A stretch of 64,000 nucleotides of DNA from Lingula anatina (GCF_001039355.2 NW_019775968.1:765973-829972); one strand, 5' to 3'. Positions 13,901 through 28,900 are shown, counted from the stretch's first letter. Program-made: numbers and translations. The notes: generated by a model not told the origin, from the letters alone.

Positions 13901-16900
13901 GGACAGGGTCTATGTGGTGTTTCTATTAGATTTTGCAATAATTATATATATATATATATATACTGTTACAATTCACTTTAAAAGGAGGACCAGTATATCC
14001 TGCAGTCAATTCTACCGACCATGGAGGCCGATTCCGTCCTTGGGGTTCCCGCATTAAATACACCCATTAACAACCCGACTATGATCAGCGATGGGCCGAC
14101 ACCTCTTCCCGGTACTAAGGTAAGTTAAGGGGTAGATGCAAAGGTATGCCATCGCTTTTGTTTGAGGTCAAAGTAACAAGGGGGGATGTTTCCTAGCTTA
14201 AAGGACAACTCCTTTAATTCTGAGGAACTGCAGCGACATATATTATCGAGAAGGAAATGGTAGCCATGTCCCTGTGGTTACTGAGTGTGTGCAGTTATTG
14301 TATCTTAAAGTACTTATTATTTTCATTATTATTTGTTTATATCATTTTATATAGGTCAACCTCTTATATTTCTAGGGTGGAGCTATTTTACGCATGCTGG
14401 CGTCTGTCGTAGGAGAAGACACTCTGAATAAAGCAATTAAGGTAAGATTTTATCCTTATTAACAGGCAAAGATATTGTATAGTTTTGTTGTTAGCTTTAA
14501 TTATAGATGAATGCTTATCATCTATATATACAGTTTATTTTATAATCATCACATTAAACAGAAAATTCTTCAAATATATTCAATGCAGAACTCACATGTG
14601 TTTGAATATCTTAAACTAGCGCTACGTAACAGACATGGCAGGGACATCAGCAACAGAGGAAGATTTTTGGGAAACGATTTCTGAGGTATGTGAAGTTTTC
14701 GTAAATTTCATATACAAAAAACTATTATTATATTATCGTTATTGTCAAGGTGTTAACGTTAGCAGTAAAATATTCCGTAATAATTCACAGTAGTTCCACA
14801 GCATGGGCGTACTGTATGAGGGGGTCTGGTGGCCTCGCCCTGTACAGGGTACATCGCTGTTGCCTTTTTACTTCTTACTTTATTTCAACCACACCAGCCA
14901 TAAGCGCAGAAAGTAGAATAATTCCCACAACTAGTTCTTTTCCAAACGGTTTCCCCCCCCCCTTACACATACGCACACATATACTACTAAAGTTTGCTTC
15001 CTATGCCCCTGCACACTATTTTTTATCATTCATGGATTTAACCACAAGGGATATTAACACGGTGGAAATAGTTATATCGTGTCCTCTATTATAGCAAGTA
15101 AACGAAGAAGGAAGAAGAATGAACATCAGAGACCTGATGACCCCTTGGTCTACACAATCAGGCTATCCAGTAGTGACGATTGACCGCTCAGCAATGAACA
15201 GGCCTCCGTCTGGTGGAGCCACCGTCTTCCAGAACAAGTTCACTGTCCAACCTGACAGCCAACCCTACGAGGCCGTGACGTCATCAGATGACGAGCCCAA
15301 TGGGGAATTAGGAACAACTCCAATGAACAGGCAAGTGATCAGTAATTGACAGGCTAAAGTATGGATAGTATTCTGTATACCTTATATGATAGTAAACAAA
15401 TATATTGTACCCTATAATAAAGGATTATTATAACGTGTTATTTTAAAAAATGTAAATCTTCTTGAGACTCGATTTTATGAAGATTCAAAATAACACATTA
15501 CCAAATGTTATATTTTTTGTATTTAAGGCCAACATGGAATATTCCTGTTACATATATTACGAGTAGAAGTCCGAACACTGATAGCAGCAAGAGATTCTGG
15601 ATGCATGAAAACAACGGTACGTGTTGTATCCTACAATTTATTAATCGCATCGTTTGTGTAAAAAAAGTTTGACAACAATGTAAATGGGGGAATATGATAA
15701 ATGTAGGCATTCGATATTAGACATCCATGTTGGTATTTTTAAAACGAATAATGCGAGCTGGTTTCTATCCATTACTCTATGGAATTATTTTTTTGCCATC
15801 TTATATATCTTTATTTAAACTGATATCAATTAAACGTTAAGGTACAAAAATGAGTCAAAATGTGAATATTTAAAACTAAACTTAATTTTTTTTAGATAAC
15901 CTTGTTAAGTCATTTTAATCGACGGTATATATATTTAAGTGTTTGGTGATCACTTTTTAATGTACAGAAAATAAACCTATATTTGTTGATAAAACTTCAG
16001 CCCAAGGATGGAGAACAATAACTGTAATTTAAGTGACTGATTGAAGAAATCACACCATAAAATTGATAAAGCAAGCGATTAAATTATTTACTAGTATTTA
16101 GAATAACTTTTTTCTACTTTACCAGTAACAATTAGCGATGACGCTATGAACTACATCGGAGACAAAGACTGGATTATTGGTAATGCTCAGATGCCTAGCT
16201 ACTACCGTGTAAACTATGACATCGACAACTGGAACAATATAGTCGATCAGTTATTATCGGATCACGAGGTAAGGAATATGGGTTTTATTTCGACTTGGCG
16301 ACTTTTTATAACCTAATTTCATTATTGAGTTCCGTGTATCATTTTCTGCAACATATAATCGTTGTTTTAGTAATGGGTTGTTGTCAATGCTATCACTGTA
16401 CCACTATCTTATAGTCGAGCATCTTTGTAACATATATCATGGCATAGGTTGTGCTGTACTATTGATTATGAAGTTTTGTCAAGGCATATTGTATATTGAA
16501 AATGTTAATATCTGCATTAATTACCAATCTGCTTCTATTAAATTTTCATAATTTTACTATTTATTCATGTTTATACTATTTTTCTCCTAGAAAATTGACC
16601 CCATTAACAGAGCACAAATCATAGACGATCTTTTCAATCTGTTGAGGTAGGTTGTGTATTACAGATTTAGCGGCACAAAGGTGAATTACTGGCAAAAAAA
16701 AACTCCAAAATACGCACCTTAACCTGCTTTAGATACTAAACGTTCAATTCCAATAAATAACATGTAACAAGGCCAAATATAATCATCATCACATATTTAG
16801 AAAATAATATCTAAACAGGCACATAACACATCGAGAATACGCCCTCTTCAGTGAACTGTATTATCATGTTTTGGTAATTCCAGAGCTAATGTTGCTCCAG

Positions 16901-19900
16901 TGGACGTCAAGTTGGTGATGCGTGCAACTAGATACCTCGGAAACGAGACCGCTTTCTTGCCCTGGGCGGTGGCACTCCGACATCTTAATAGCCTAGATTG
17001 TATGCTGAGGAAAACTGAGGGATACGGAGACTTTAAAGTAGTTTTTTTTTAATTTAAATTTTTTTATTGACAAACGACTAGCGTGACACCTTTAAAAGAG
17101 CTCAAAAACATTGTTTTATTTTGTGTCATCATTTTTCTGATTTACAAAGATTTATTCATCTGTGAACAGATATAACTAAGGAAAAATATTCATTCGACGT
17201 GTCATCTCTCTAATGTCAATTTTTTTTCATTATCCTGCTCTAGCGTTACGTCGAGATGCTTATAGGTCCGCAGATTGAAAGGCTTGGTTGGGAGGATGAT
17301 GGAACAACTTCGAATAGGTAAGCGTGTCTCGCGTTTGTTATTCTTAGGCCGTCGTAGCTTGCTTTGAAATATTCAATTTCGCCATGAATTGTTAGAATTT
17401 ATTATGCATGACAGAAATTCTAGTGAAATGTTTTGAAAAGCTGTTGTCTCGATTTGAAGTGTATAATTTGTAAAGGCATCATAAAATCCTATCATTTACT
17501 TTGTTTCCAGATTGTTAAGACCACTCCTTTTGAAAGTGGCTATGAATCTGAACCACGCTCCGTCCATAGCTGAGGCACTACGTCTTTTTAATCAATGGAC
17601 TCAAAAAGAAAATCCAGATACGGAAAACACGTAAGATAAAAAACCTTCTCTCCCTTATATCATACATAATTTTCAAGTGGTCATTGTCTAATTATGACAC
17701 CTTGTGGCTTAGCGCTTGCATCATATATAGTTTGTCGAGTTTGTGACTTTTTTCAGAGCAGCAGTACTCCGTGACTAATACTGACCCGTCGCGTCTACGA
17801 CGATAACCCATTCAAATCCAGATCATTATCAATAATTAAGGACTAAAATAATTCTTTTGATCTATATCTAAATAACTATTTGTAATGTTAGTTCTGATTT
17901 CTATTTTACCCTGATACATTAATCAGTCAAGTTTATTTCACATTATACGTGTTCCTAGTATATGTTTCAGTGTTAGTCCATATTTTAATATTTAAAAAAT
18001 CTGACTTGCCAGTATACCGGTAAAGCGTCTGCCGTGACTTGTCAATGACAAACCTTTCATCATCGAGTTCCAGTAGGGGCAATACGTATTTCATTCATTG
18101 TCAACACCAAGTTTAACTTCAGAATCAACCAAGATGTTCGGGCGGCTGTGTACTGCGCTGCAGTCCGCCATGGAGAGGAGACATGTTGGAATTTCATTTA
18201 TGACCGATATAAAAAAGCAACTGACAACGTCGAAAAGGAATTATTGCTGAATTCTCTGGGTTGTTCAAAGGAACCGTGGATTATAAAAAGGTAATTTGCA
18301 ACATTAACCTTTAGTCGTTTAAAGAGAGTTTTAAAAGCGAAAATTTGAAATTAATCATTAAAACTTTCCATTTTTAAATAATCACTTCTCTTGAGACAAT
18401 GCTGTAAATAATCTGTGTTTCGAAAATTGGGTGAGGTTTGTAGGGTTTTGTATGATTTGTGACACTTAGCGTAACGGCATCTGTGCGATGGGCATCTTTT
18501 CCAGGTTGCTGAAGTACTCTCTAGAGGACGCCAAGATACCGAATAAGGATGCTGTTGCAATTCAGAGTCTTGCTGCTTGTACCGATAAAGAGGTGGCCTT
18601 AAATTGGTTGATGTCCAATTGGTTTGCTCTTATGGACAGGTGAGAGTTTCCTTTACCAGAGTAAGTGGTTATCAAACTAGATACCTCAAAATTGAATTAA
18701 AGGTTTTCGAGTGTTTGTTTTATTGGTGTATTTTGATCATCATAATTGATTGTTTACACTTTATACATGTACATGAATGTAATATGCATCGCTTGTAAGC
18801 CATTGCCTGGGTCTTGGAAAAGGACATGTCTGTACACTCCTTAATATTGTCTATCCATAGTTTTCTCTGTCTGCCTCTGTATCTCACACATTAAATTGTG
18901 CTTTGGACCCTTGGAGCATTAATCATTGATCTTGTTATGTCTAAGTGACCATTTCATCTTGTTATGTGTAAGTGTCATCGATTCTTTCTTTTTCTTTACT
19001 TCTGTGAGATCATCATATGGACCAGTGTGTAACTTGATGATATTACGGACCTTGGGCCGTATTCAAAAAAAAAAAAAAAAAGAAAAAATTAAAATTTTAT
19101 TTACAACAATTTGTTAAGCCCATGTTCAATTTTATTCTATCTTTATATCAGATGGCTAAATCATTACTGTATCATCTCTTTTACCTTAACCTGGATTCAT
19201 GTCTCAATGTTTATTGAGAGTATCCTTCAAATGTGACCATTTTAATCGGGATTTTCTTATCTTTCAAAGGTTTGAGCTATGTCATTAACAAAATTGAGTT
19301 CATTTAGATTTTCTCAAATACTGATGGTACCCATATGGGTCTTCTGTGCTTTGATTCCTTCCAGTAAGATGTTGAAAACATAGGAGATAATATGCTTTCT
19401 TGCCGCACACCTACAGTTGTCCGAAACATGTCCTACCTATGATGCCTTTGTTAAGGACTGCACTGCATGGTTGGAGTTAAAATTTCGGATGATATAAGCT
19501 CCCCACTTATATTAAAGAATCTCATAAAAGTGTGGATCGTAAACTACCTCATTACATACCCCGGTGTAACATAAAAATCTGACTCCCATGAAAATCTGAC
19601 TCCTACAGTCAAAATTTCATAATGAAAATCTGACTCTCCCCATGAAATTTTGACTCCCCCTCACAAAACTTTATAAATCTTATTTATTTGAGTATATGAC
19701 TTTTTATATTTTAGTATGCATAATGGAGGATTATTTATTTATAAAAGAAAATTTAAAATGTGTTTTTTCCACCCAATGACTCCTATGAAAAGGCTATGGG
19801 AGTCCAAATCCTACAGGCAGTAAGATGAATACTTGTTTCAAAAATTATCAATTTTCGCCAAAATTTTCCCACCAAACTTTCTAATACTAACAAAATATAA

Positions 19901-22900
19901 GTCACAATGCAAACCATGTGGAAAACAATGGTATGGTGATTAAATATAAAATAGGGTCTTTTGTTCATGGGAGTCCAAATCCCATGCGTATGAATATGAA
20001 GATTTTTTTTTTCATTTTTTCATTTTTGCACTCAATATTTTACAACCAAACTTTCAAATATTTCTAATATATTCTTCATAAAGTGTACCTAAGGGAAAGA
20101 TGTTGAAATGATCCCCAAATATCAAATAAACAGCTTTTTCATAGGGGAGTCATTGGGTGGTGAAATACACATTTTTAATTTTAATTTATCATTAAAATTT
20201 TCACCTGCAAACTAAGAAAGAGTGTTTCCTCCAATGTTTCCTCCATTATGCATACCACAATATAAAAGTCATATACTCAAATAAAATAAGATTTATATAA
20301 AGTTTTGTGGGGGGAGTCAAAATTTCATGGGGGAGTCACATTTTCATTATGAAAACTTGACTGAGGAGTCACATTTTCATAATAAAAATCTGACTGGGGA
20401 GTCACATTTAGGGGAGTCAGATTTTCATGGTACGCCTGTAAAAATCTCCATGGTATCTACGTGATAAAGTTATTTTTGTTATTGAAGATGTTTCTCGCAT
20501 AGCATACGTAGATTAAATATTTCTTTTTTTGTGCTTCTGCCTTAGCAGAACCCTGTTTCTGTGCAATGTTCAATTCAGCCTTAAATTAATATTCAAATTA
20601 CAGCCTGTATAGGATGCTACCATATATCATACAACTTTTCAAGAACTTCAATTTCATTCTTTCTTTTTGTGCAGATATAGTGAAAACCCTGAGAGTCTCG
20701 CCAAGGTTATTCAGAACATTGTTGGAAAATTCAACGACGAGTATTCACTAAATAATGTAAATATAATATCTTCTTTTAATATATGCATTATTAATTGTCT
20801 TGATTACATGAAATATGTTTGATTTGTATGTCAACAAGCATTGCCGTAAGAGGAATGTTACTCTTTCTCCTTTCTTTTGGGAGATATCTTTTTGAAATGA
20901 GGATTTTTAAAATGAAAGGAAGATGCAAGTAACAATCATTATACAACCAATATATTATTTAAAGTGTTCATTCTATGAGGTTGTTGAGTTTGATCACACT
21001 ACAGTAGACTGATGACCGATAAGTATACAAAATTGTATCTGATATCATTACCATGAATCCACCGCGAATTCCCCTAAATGGCTCTTTCAAATAAAAAATA
21101 ATAAATTGAGAGAGTTAAGAGAAAAAAATTGCATCATTGCCATGGTAATATCTATTCTAGCTAGAAGACATACTCTCCAGTTACCCTGAACTTGGTGTTG
21201 GCAAGAAGTCGTTTCAAAAAGGGATGCAACTAGTAGCTTCTAATGTCGACTGGATGAACAGAAACGCTGAGGACCTATACCAGTGGCTGAAATCAGAAAC
21301 ATCTGATCTCGGTAGAAAAATGTGCGGCGCATATGTTGATATTCCATCTTATAACACGGGTGATTATACAGGAGGGTCCGGGTCTTATAACACAGGTGTT
21401 GTGGTAACACCCACAACACCAGCCCCTGTGGCTGTTACCACAACCACAAGGACAACATCTACTACCACCCGGCCTACCACAAGGCCTACCACTACGCCCA
21501 GGCCTACCACTAGACCTACAACTACCATTAAGCCTACCACTACCACTAAGCCTACCACTACCACCAAACCTACCACTAGACCAACTACAACGACAATGAG
21601 GTCTACACGTGCTACAACTACAGCCGGTTCTCAAGGCACCTCCGGTATTCAGACAACACCCATTAGGGGAGACCAAGGGCAAACGGGTTTTACTGGTCCA
21701 GGCACAACTGAATTCCCTAAACCAATAATTTTACCAGACGAACCGCAAATACAGGACGGCCAGGGAAGGGAATACATGATCATGTTCCCAGAGAATATGC
21801 TTCTTGACAATAATAATCAAAATAATCCTTCACAAGAAATATTTGTATCAATGGTCAACAACGAATTGGATACATCTGTCATTCATATCGCCAATATGGA
21901 AGGCAATAACGTAGTAAACAATTCCATCGTTATCAGACGAGGTGAAGTAAAGAAAATTGATATGACTGACCGCAATCTGGAAGTTACGGGGACCTCTGTA
22001 AGCAGAAAGGGTATCCAAATTACGTCTCCTGTAGATATCACAGTCATTGTGGTTAACAAGGACACGTTTACAACTGACGGTTACCTGGCGCTTCCAACAG
22101 ATGCTCTAAGTACAGTATATTTCACAGCAAGCTTCCCGCCAAATCCGGAAGAACAGTCGTCTGTATCAGAGTTCGGCATTGCAGTGCCCTATAACTTTAC
22201 AACAGTTACCATCAAGCTTCCAGACGTGCCTAACTTGAATGTAACTCTTAATGATAAAGTTTACACAGGTGGCAATTTCATTCAAATTCAGCTCCATCAA
22301 TTCGACACTCTCCAAGTTCAGAGTCTGTTCGACTTGACTGGAACTTACATTTATTCAGATAAGCCTGTGGCTGTCTTCAGCGGTAATGGCCGAGCTGCCA
22401 TACCTGGAGATCGCGCGTCACGTGATCACCTTGTGCAACAGTTGCCACCTGTTCAAACTTGGGGACAAGAATTTGCAACTGTCCCAGTTCCAAGACGCAC
22501 TGTCGGGGATTACTTTAGATTCATTGCGAGCGAGCCAGACACGACCATTAACGTATTGAGCAGCAATGGTTCCTCCTTCCTCTATAATATTCCAAATGCT
22601 GGAGGTTCTGTCGGAGATATCCACAATTTCAAATCCACAGACTTGTACAGAATTATGTCAAATAAACCCATCTTGGTCCTGCAGTTTGTTACAAGCCAAA
22701 CAACGGCTAGTTCTCCAGAACAAGCGGACCCATCTATGGCAATCATACCGCCGGTTACCCAGTACAGTCGAGATTATCGCTTTGCCCTGCCTAAATCAGC
22801 GAGTGCACTCACTGGAGCAGGCACCCCATATACACACATGGTTATGCTTATAATCAATGAGGCACTTAGAGGTGGCCTTACACTTGACGGACAACCAATT

Positions 22901-25900
22901 GTTTTCCCCGACGGAGAGACCTGGCGCCGCGTGCCGAATGCTCCTGCTGTGAGCCACCCATATAACAATTTGGTTGGTTTTTATATTGTTGTAACTGACG
23001 AAAACATTGTGCACAGCCTTACCCATACCAATCCAGGTGTTAACTTCATGGCTATCATGTACGGAGCAGGAGACAGAGAGTCTTATGCCACGCCAATGGG
23101 AATGAACCTAGACTTCATCAATGCCGATCTGGTAAGTTTTGCTTTAAATCCATCTAGAATGAACATTTAGTCCCTTTTTATTGTAGGTGATATCCAAAAA
23201 GAGCATTATGTCTAGAAGCAACTGTTATAATTAAAGAGAATACGATTTGTTCAAGGTCGTTGATAATTGGAAACTTAATTGTCGTCTTTTTATCATTTGG
23301 ATGATTTAATTTTAGCCTCAACCGACAGATATTGAGAGAATTGACGCAGCTGGTCGAGAATATGTTATTATGTATACAGAAAACATGTTACTGGACAACT
23401 ATCATCCACACAATCCCATACAAGACCTTTTCATCGTCGCCGCAAACAATCAAGATGCTGGCGTACAGGTCTCGTACTATCTTGATAACAACATTCAGAT
23501 ACAATCATACAATTTATCAGCCAATCAGGTAATTCAGGTTGACTTATCCGGCAAGGGTCTTGAAATGACAGGAACCACAATTCAAAGAAAAGCCATTTGT
23601 ATCTCATCCACCAGTGACATTACCGTATACGGTATGAACAAGGATACTTTCACAACCGATGGTTTTATGGCAATTCCAACAGATGCCATTGGTACTAATT
23701 ACTACACAGTGAACTACCCGCCATACCCAGAAGAGACTGCATCTAAGGCTGAGGTGGGAATAGCTTCCGCCTTTGAGAACACAAATATAACTATCACTCT
23801 ACCAAGGCTGGATACCATACGCAGTGGGGTATACCTGAATGGGGAGACGTATATTGGTGGAAACCGCATCAATGTCGTATTGAACAAGTACGATGCTCTT
23901 CAACTCACGAGCACTGACGACCTAACAGGAACACACATCCAGAGCACTAAACCAGTTGCAGTATACAGTGGGAACGGAAGGACCGCTATTCCAAAGACTC
24001 GTGCCTCTCGCGATTATATAGTGGAACAACTGCCGCCGGTCTCTACATGGGGAAGAGAGTATGCAACAGTACCAATTCCTAAGCGTACCGTTGGTGATTA
24101 CTTCAGATTTGTTGCCAGCGAACCCGACACAAACATAAATGTCTATGGCAGCGATGGCTCTATATTTTCGTATAACATTAATGCGGCGGGTGGAAACGTG
24201 GATGATATTATGAATTTTAAATCAGGGGGTTTACTACCGAATCGCAGCTGATAAACCGATCCTCGTTGTCCAGTTTGTCACAAGCCAGTTAGAGGCTAAC
24301 AGTAATGAGATGGCGGACCCTGCTATGGTATTTATCCCTCCTGTCCCTCAATATAGTAATGATTACAGCTTCTTACTGCCAAGATCCGCAGGAGAGGGCG
24401 GGGCGGGCACTCCATTCCGACACTTCGTCATGGTGGTTGTCCACGACACACAAAAAGACGGTCTTCTTCTTGACAAACAACCTCTGCGGCTGCCACAAGG
24501 AGAAACCTGGCATGCGATACCAAATAACCCAACAACTAACAACTCCGAGTATAATGACCTGGTGGGTGCCTTCTTCGAGGTCACGAATGTGACTGTGTCT
24601 CATATGTTTGAGCACACTGAGAGTTCGGTCAAGTTCATGGCTATAATGTATGGAGCAGGTGACCGAGAAAGTTATGCTTTGCCCATGGGTTTGAATCTGA
24701 AGGTTTTGAATGCATACGCGGTAAGTTTGTTTAAGTATCATTTGTCATCACATTGAAATTTTTATTAGAAAACAAACATTTATAAAAAAAGTGCCTAATG
24801 TTATAAAAAAAGTACATCTATGCGTTTAAAGACGCGTTGTATATTAAAATACACTAATGCCCTGGAGTAATACTGTTTGTTCAAATAAATTTACTTACTT
24901 ATTACTTATTTATTTCAGGGTACGTCAAATTGAAGTTTTGCAAAATATCAGGTTTAATGAGAATATGAAGCTGAAGTGTACATGCAACTTGCAAAAACAA
25001 GTCACTAACAGTAGAATAATCCATTTGTTTACTTTTATTTCTACAAAAAATGAAAATTATAAGTATTTGGAAATATACACATGTGAGACTTTAGTAGAGA
25101 CTAACAATCGTGGTATAAGTTGTCTGAGTGGCTACCATGTTTAAACCATCGTTTGGTCTTTGGTCAATTTCTACAGCAATCTATGATTTTGTGTAATGTT
25201 GAGCGACAGAGAAGAACGGATTATCTGCACGTGAAACTGTAGTTTATAGATGAACTCCTCATAGATTCCACATGGATATTTCCCACCTTTCCTGCGTAGA
25301 AGTAGGTGGCATCGCCTCGCATGGACAATTGACTTCGGAAAACATGGCATTCTGCCACTGAGCGACGTTCTTCTGCGTTTTATTTTAACCTGTTTGATTA
25401 TGAAAATAACGTTTAAGCATGACTAGCATATTATACAATGCTATTTTATGTACAATGTAGATAACATAATAAGGGTATTAACAAACGTGTCTTCTGTTGT
25501 CATTTTCTTTTCCCCATCACTACCCAATACAAAGTTGATTTCATGTGTTCAATTGCAGTCTACAAACTAGGGTGTATCGAATTTTAGGCGCCATAAATTG
25601 GGGGAGGGATATTACATAAAACTACAGTGTAACAACGACACCAGCACGTCAAACTTGCCTGCATGTCTACCTAACACATCTTTGATTAGAGCGGCTTGCA
25701 TGTGCATCCTATTACTAACCCAACTTATTATTACATTGCTAAAACAGATTGTGGTATTTTCTAGACTATGTTTGGTAAAGAAACAACGCTTGGGGTTGCT
25801 TGTGTTATAATGGTATTCGGCTCACCTGCAGTCCACCAACGACACAAATCAAAGGGAAATATGATGATAAAATATTACTATAAAAAATGAGAATAGATGG

Positions 25901-28900
25901 CTTTGTGGCCAACCGTTTAAGGCACAAGTAATTATGCATTGCTTCTGTAGTTCAATTCACATTATATATAATACAGATAATTTCCTGGCGCTTTAACCAG
26001 CGACTAACAACTTTTACTTATTTTCTTAAAATATGCATAGTTTTAATAATTGTTTATCAATGTATGCTTTTCAATTATTCATAACATCCTTTTTAACCTT
26101 TATGCAGAAGGAAACTGGCAGGGCTCTACTTCTGGACAAGTAGGCATCACCGACCCTGACCTTTCATCCGGATCACAAACTTTCGGTCATTCGACAGAAA
26201 CAATTACCACTAGTGCATCTACGACTGGGGGAACTGCTTTACCAACTGCTTCACGAACTGTAGCATCAACTGCTTTACCTACTGTAGCGCAAACTACCAC
26301 ATCTACCGTAGCGCAAACTAAGGCACCTACTGTAGTGCAAACTACCACATCTACCGTAGCGCAAACTAAGGCACCTACTGTAGCGCAAACTACCGCACCT
26401 ACTGTGACGCGAACCAGTACACCTACAGTAGCACAAACTATTGCACCTACTGTCGCACAAACTGACGCACCTTCTGCTGCCCCTACTGTAGCACAAACGA
26501 TTGCACCTACTGTCGCACAAACTGACGCACCTTCTGTTGCCCCTACTGTAGCACAAACGGTAGCACCACCTGTTGCACAAACTGACGCACCAACTATTGC
26601 TCCTACTGTAGCACAAACGGTTTCACCTACTGTTTCACAGACAAACGCGCCTACTGAAACTCAAACAGAAGCATCTACTAAGGAACCTGTTGTATCACAA
26701 ACTATTTCGCCCACTGTTAGTCCTACTGCCCCACAGACAACGGTGGAACCAGTGCAAACTACCACTGAGACACCAGAGCAACCAGTATTTCCGGGTGGAA
26801 CAGGACCTAAACAGACAACAAACGTTGATGCAAAAACAACAAGTGCACCAACTGTCACGCCTACTGTTGCACCAACCACTGCACCTACTGTTGCTCCTAC
26901 CACAAGACAGACGACAGCTGCACAAGTGCAAATCACCACTGAAACTCCACAACAACCAGTATTTCCTGGCGGAACGGGACCTGGACAAACAACAAGGCTA
27001 CAAGAAAAGACAACAGGTGCACCAACTGCGGCGCCTTCTACCCAAACAACTGCCCCACCAGCTACAAGTAAAACAACTACAGAAACTCTGTTTCAACCAA
27101 CAACATCCACTGTAGAAACAGCGACTGTACTTAATACAGCCTCTACGGAAACTTCTACAGTGCCTACGGTGCCAACTCAAGCATCGACTGCAGCACCAAC
27201 TGTGGCGCCGACTGCAGCACCAACAACTCTGGCACCATCGGTGGCACCATCTACTGCACCGAGTACAGCACCAACCCCTGCACCGACTACAGCACCAACC
27301 CCTGCACCGACTACAGCTCCTACGACAACAGAAACCACTACCAGACAGACCACAACAGAGATTCCTTTTACATTCCCTGGTGGAACAGGACCTAGGCAGA
27401 CAACTAGTAAGGTTGTAAGTCAGTCGACCGGTCAGCAACAAGAAACCACCACTGAATCTGGTGCCTCTGGACCTCTAATCACCGCATTACCTACTACGCC
27501 GCCCACGGCAGTATCTACTGTAGGACAGACAACTAGTCAAAGTAGGGGTACCACTACTGAAACTGCTTCTCTTGGAACATATACTTCATCTGCCCCTATC
27601 GTCCAATCTACTGCTGCGCCTGCTCCAGCACCTACTGTTGGACCAACTCCAGGTCAACAACAGGACACGTCAACTGGCACCAGTGCAGCTGAGGTAATCA
27701 CTACTGTTGCAACGGCTGTGGCACAAACAACAGGCTCTGCTCTGAATCCCACCATGTTGGCACAGACGGTAGCACCTACTGAGGGTCAAACAACAACCCA
27801 ATTCATCATTTCATCAAAACCATTCATTCCTGGAGTTGCTCAAGATCAAAATCGATTGCAGTACGATATAATCCCAAGGAATTACAAGATCGAATTATGG
27901 CCTAATCCTTTACCCAGCGATTCAACGAACTTCCAGTTCTTTGGTAGAGTTGAGATCATGGTTTACGCCAATGGCCCTACTGATAAGATTATACTCCATA
28001 TGGTAGACCTTATCCCAGATAATAACTCAATTGCTGTAGAAGGGCCCACAGGTTCAATACAGCATAATGGATATGATCGCGATCTTGAAAGAGAGTTCTT
28101 TATCCTTAAATTGGCCCAGCCTCTAGTAGATGGGAAAACCTATGTAATAAAAATAAATTATATGGGCGATATTAACCAAGAACCAAGAGGATTGTTCTTT
28201 ATCGAACGTACGACACCATCAGGGGAAAAGAGGTGAGTTTATCCCTGCCTAAAGTAGCATTTTATTCGAGGCATATCTCAGAAGTAAATTTTTGTAAGGA
28301 CATCTTGACATTAATTCAAAATATAATATCTTCTAAAAATTATAAAAATAACTCTGAATAATGTGGCTCCAATCAGTCTTTTTCCTTCCTAGGTACACGT
28401 TCACAACGCAAATGGTACCAACACACGCGCGTCGTGTCTTCCCCAGTTTTGATGAACCACTTTTAACAGCAACATTTAACATATGCATCGTCCACAATCC
28501 TAACTATATATCACTTTCAAACATGCCTAAAGAAAGAACAGAACAAAGGTGAGATGCTTGTTAGTTCAACTGAAGTTTGCTTAAGTTTGAAGTTTGCTAC
28601 CAGACGCTGCGCCTGTACCAGATTGAAGCTATTTGGAAACAACGTTTAATTGAGAATTATTGTCTCTATATGACCATGTTTAAATTATTTATTCTTTTTG
28701 GATATCGTCAAAATATTATGACGGATAACATTTTGAAAGATATTGACTTAATGGCAGTCAGTGAAAAGTGAAAGTTCGTGTGTTTTGACCATCTACCCAG
28801 AAATGCATTACTTCAACACCATATCGGTTATAAATGTTACATTATGTTAGTTATCTTTATTGATTTTGACAGACCAAACAACATGATTGCTGACATATTC

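Noticed and set aside
14750-15094. 114-codon plus-strand ORF before exon 14
   Set aside because: It lies in the intron between exons 13 and 14 and shows no similarity or conserved phase.
21293-21682. Minus-strand Gly/Arg/Cys-rich and Val-rich ORFs
   Set aside because: Antisense of the Thr-rich stalk in exon 24; the composition is explained by the coding repeat.
25559-25571. 13-nt microexon before exon 26
   Set aside because: Splice sites and length fit, but it contains an in-frame TAG; kept only as a candidate.
26275-27441. Cys/Arg-rich minus-strand ORFs resembling small secreted peptides
   Set aside because: They are exact antisense shadows of the Thr/Pro/Ala repeat exon, with no start context, splice sites or signal peptide.
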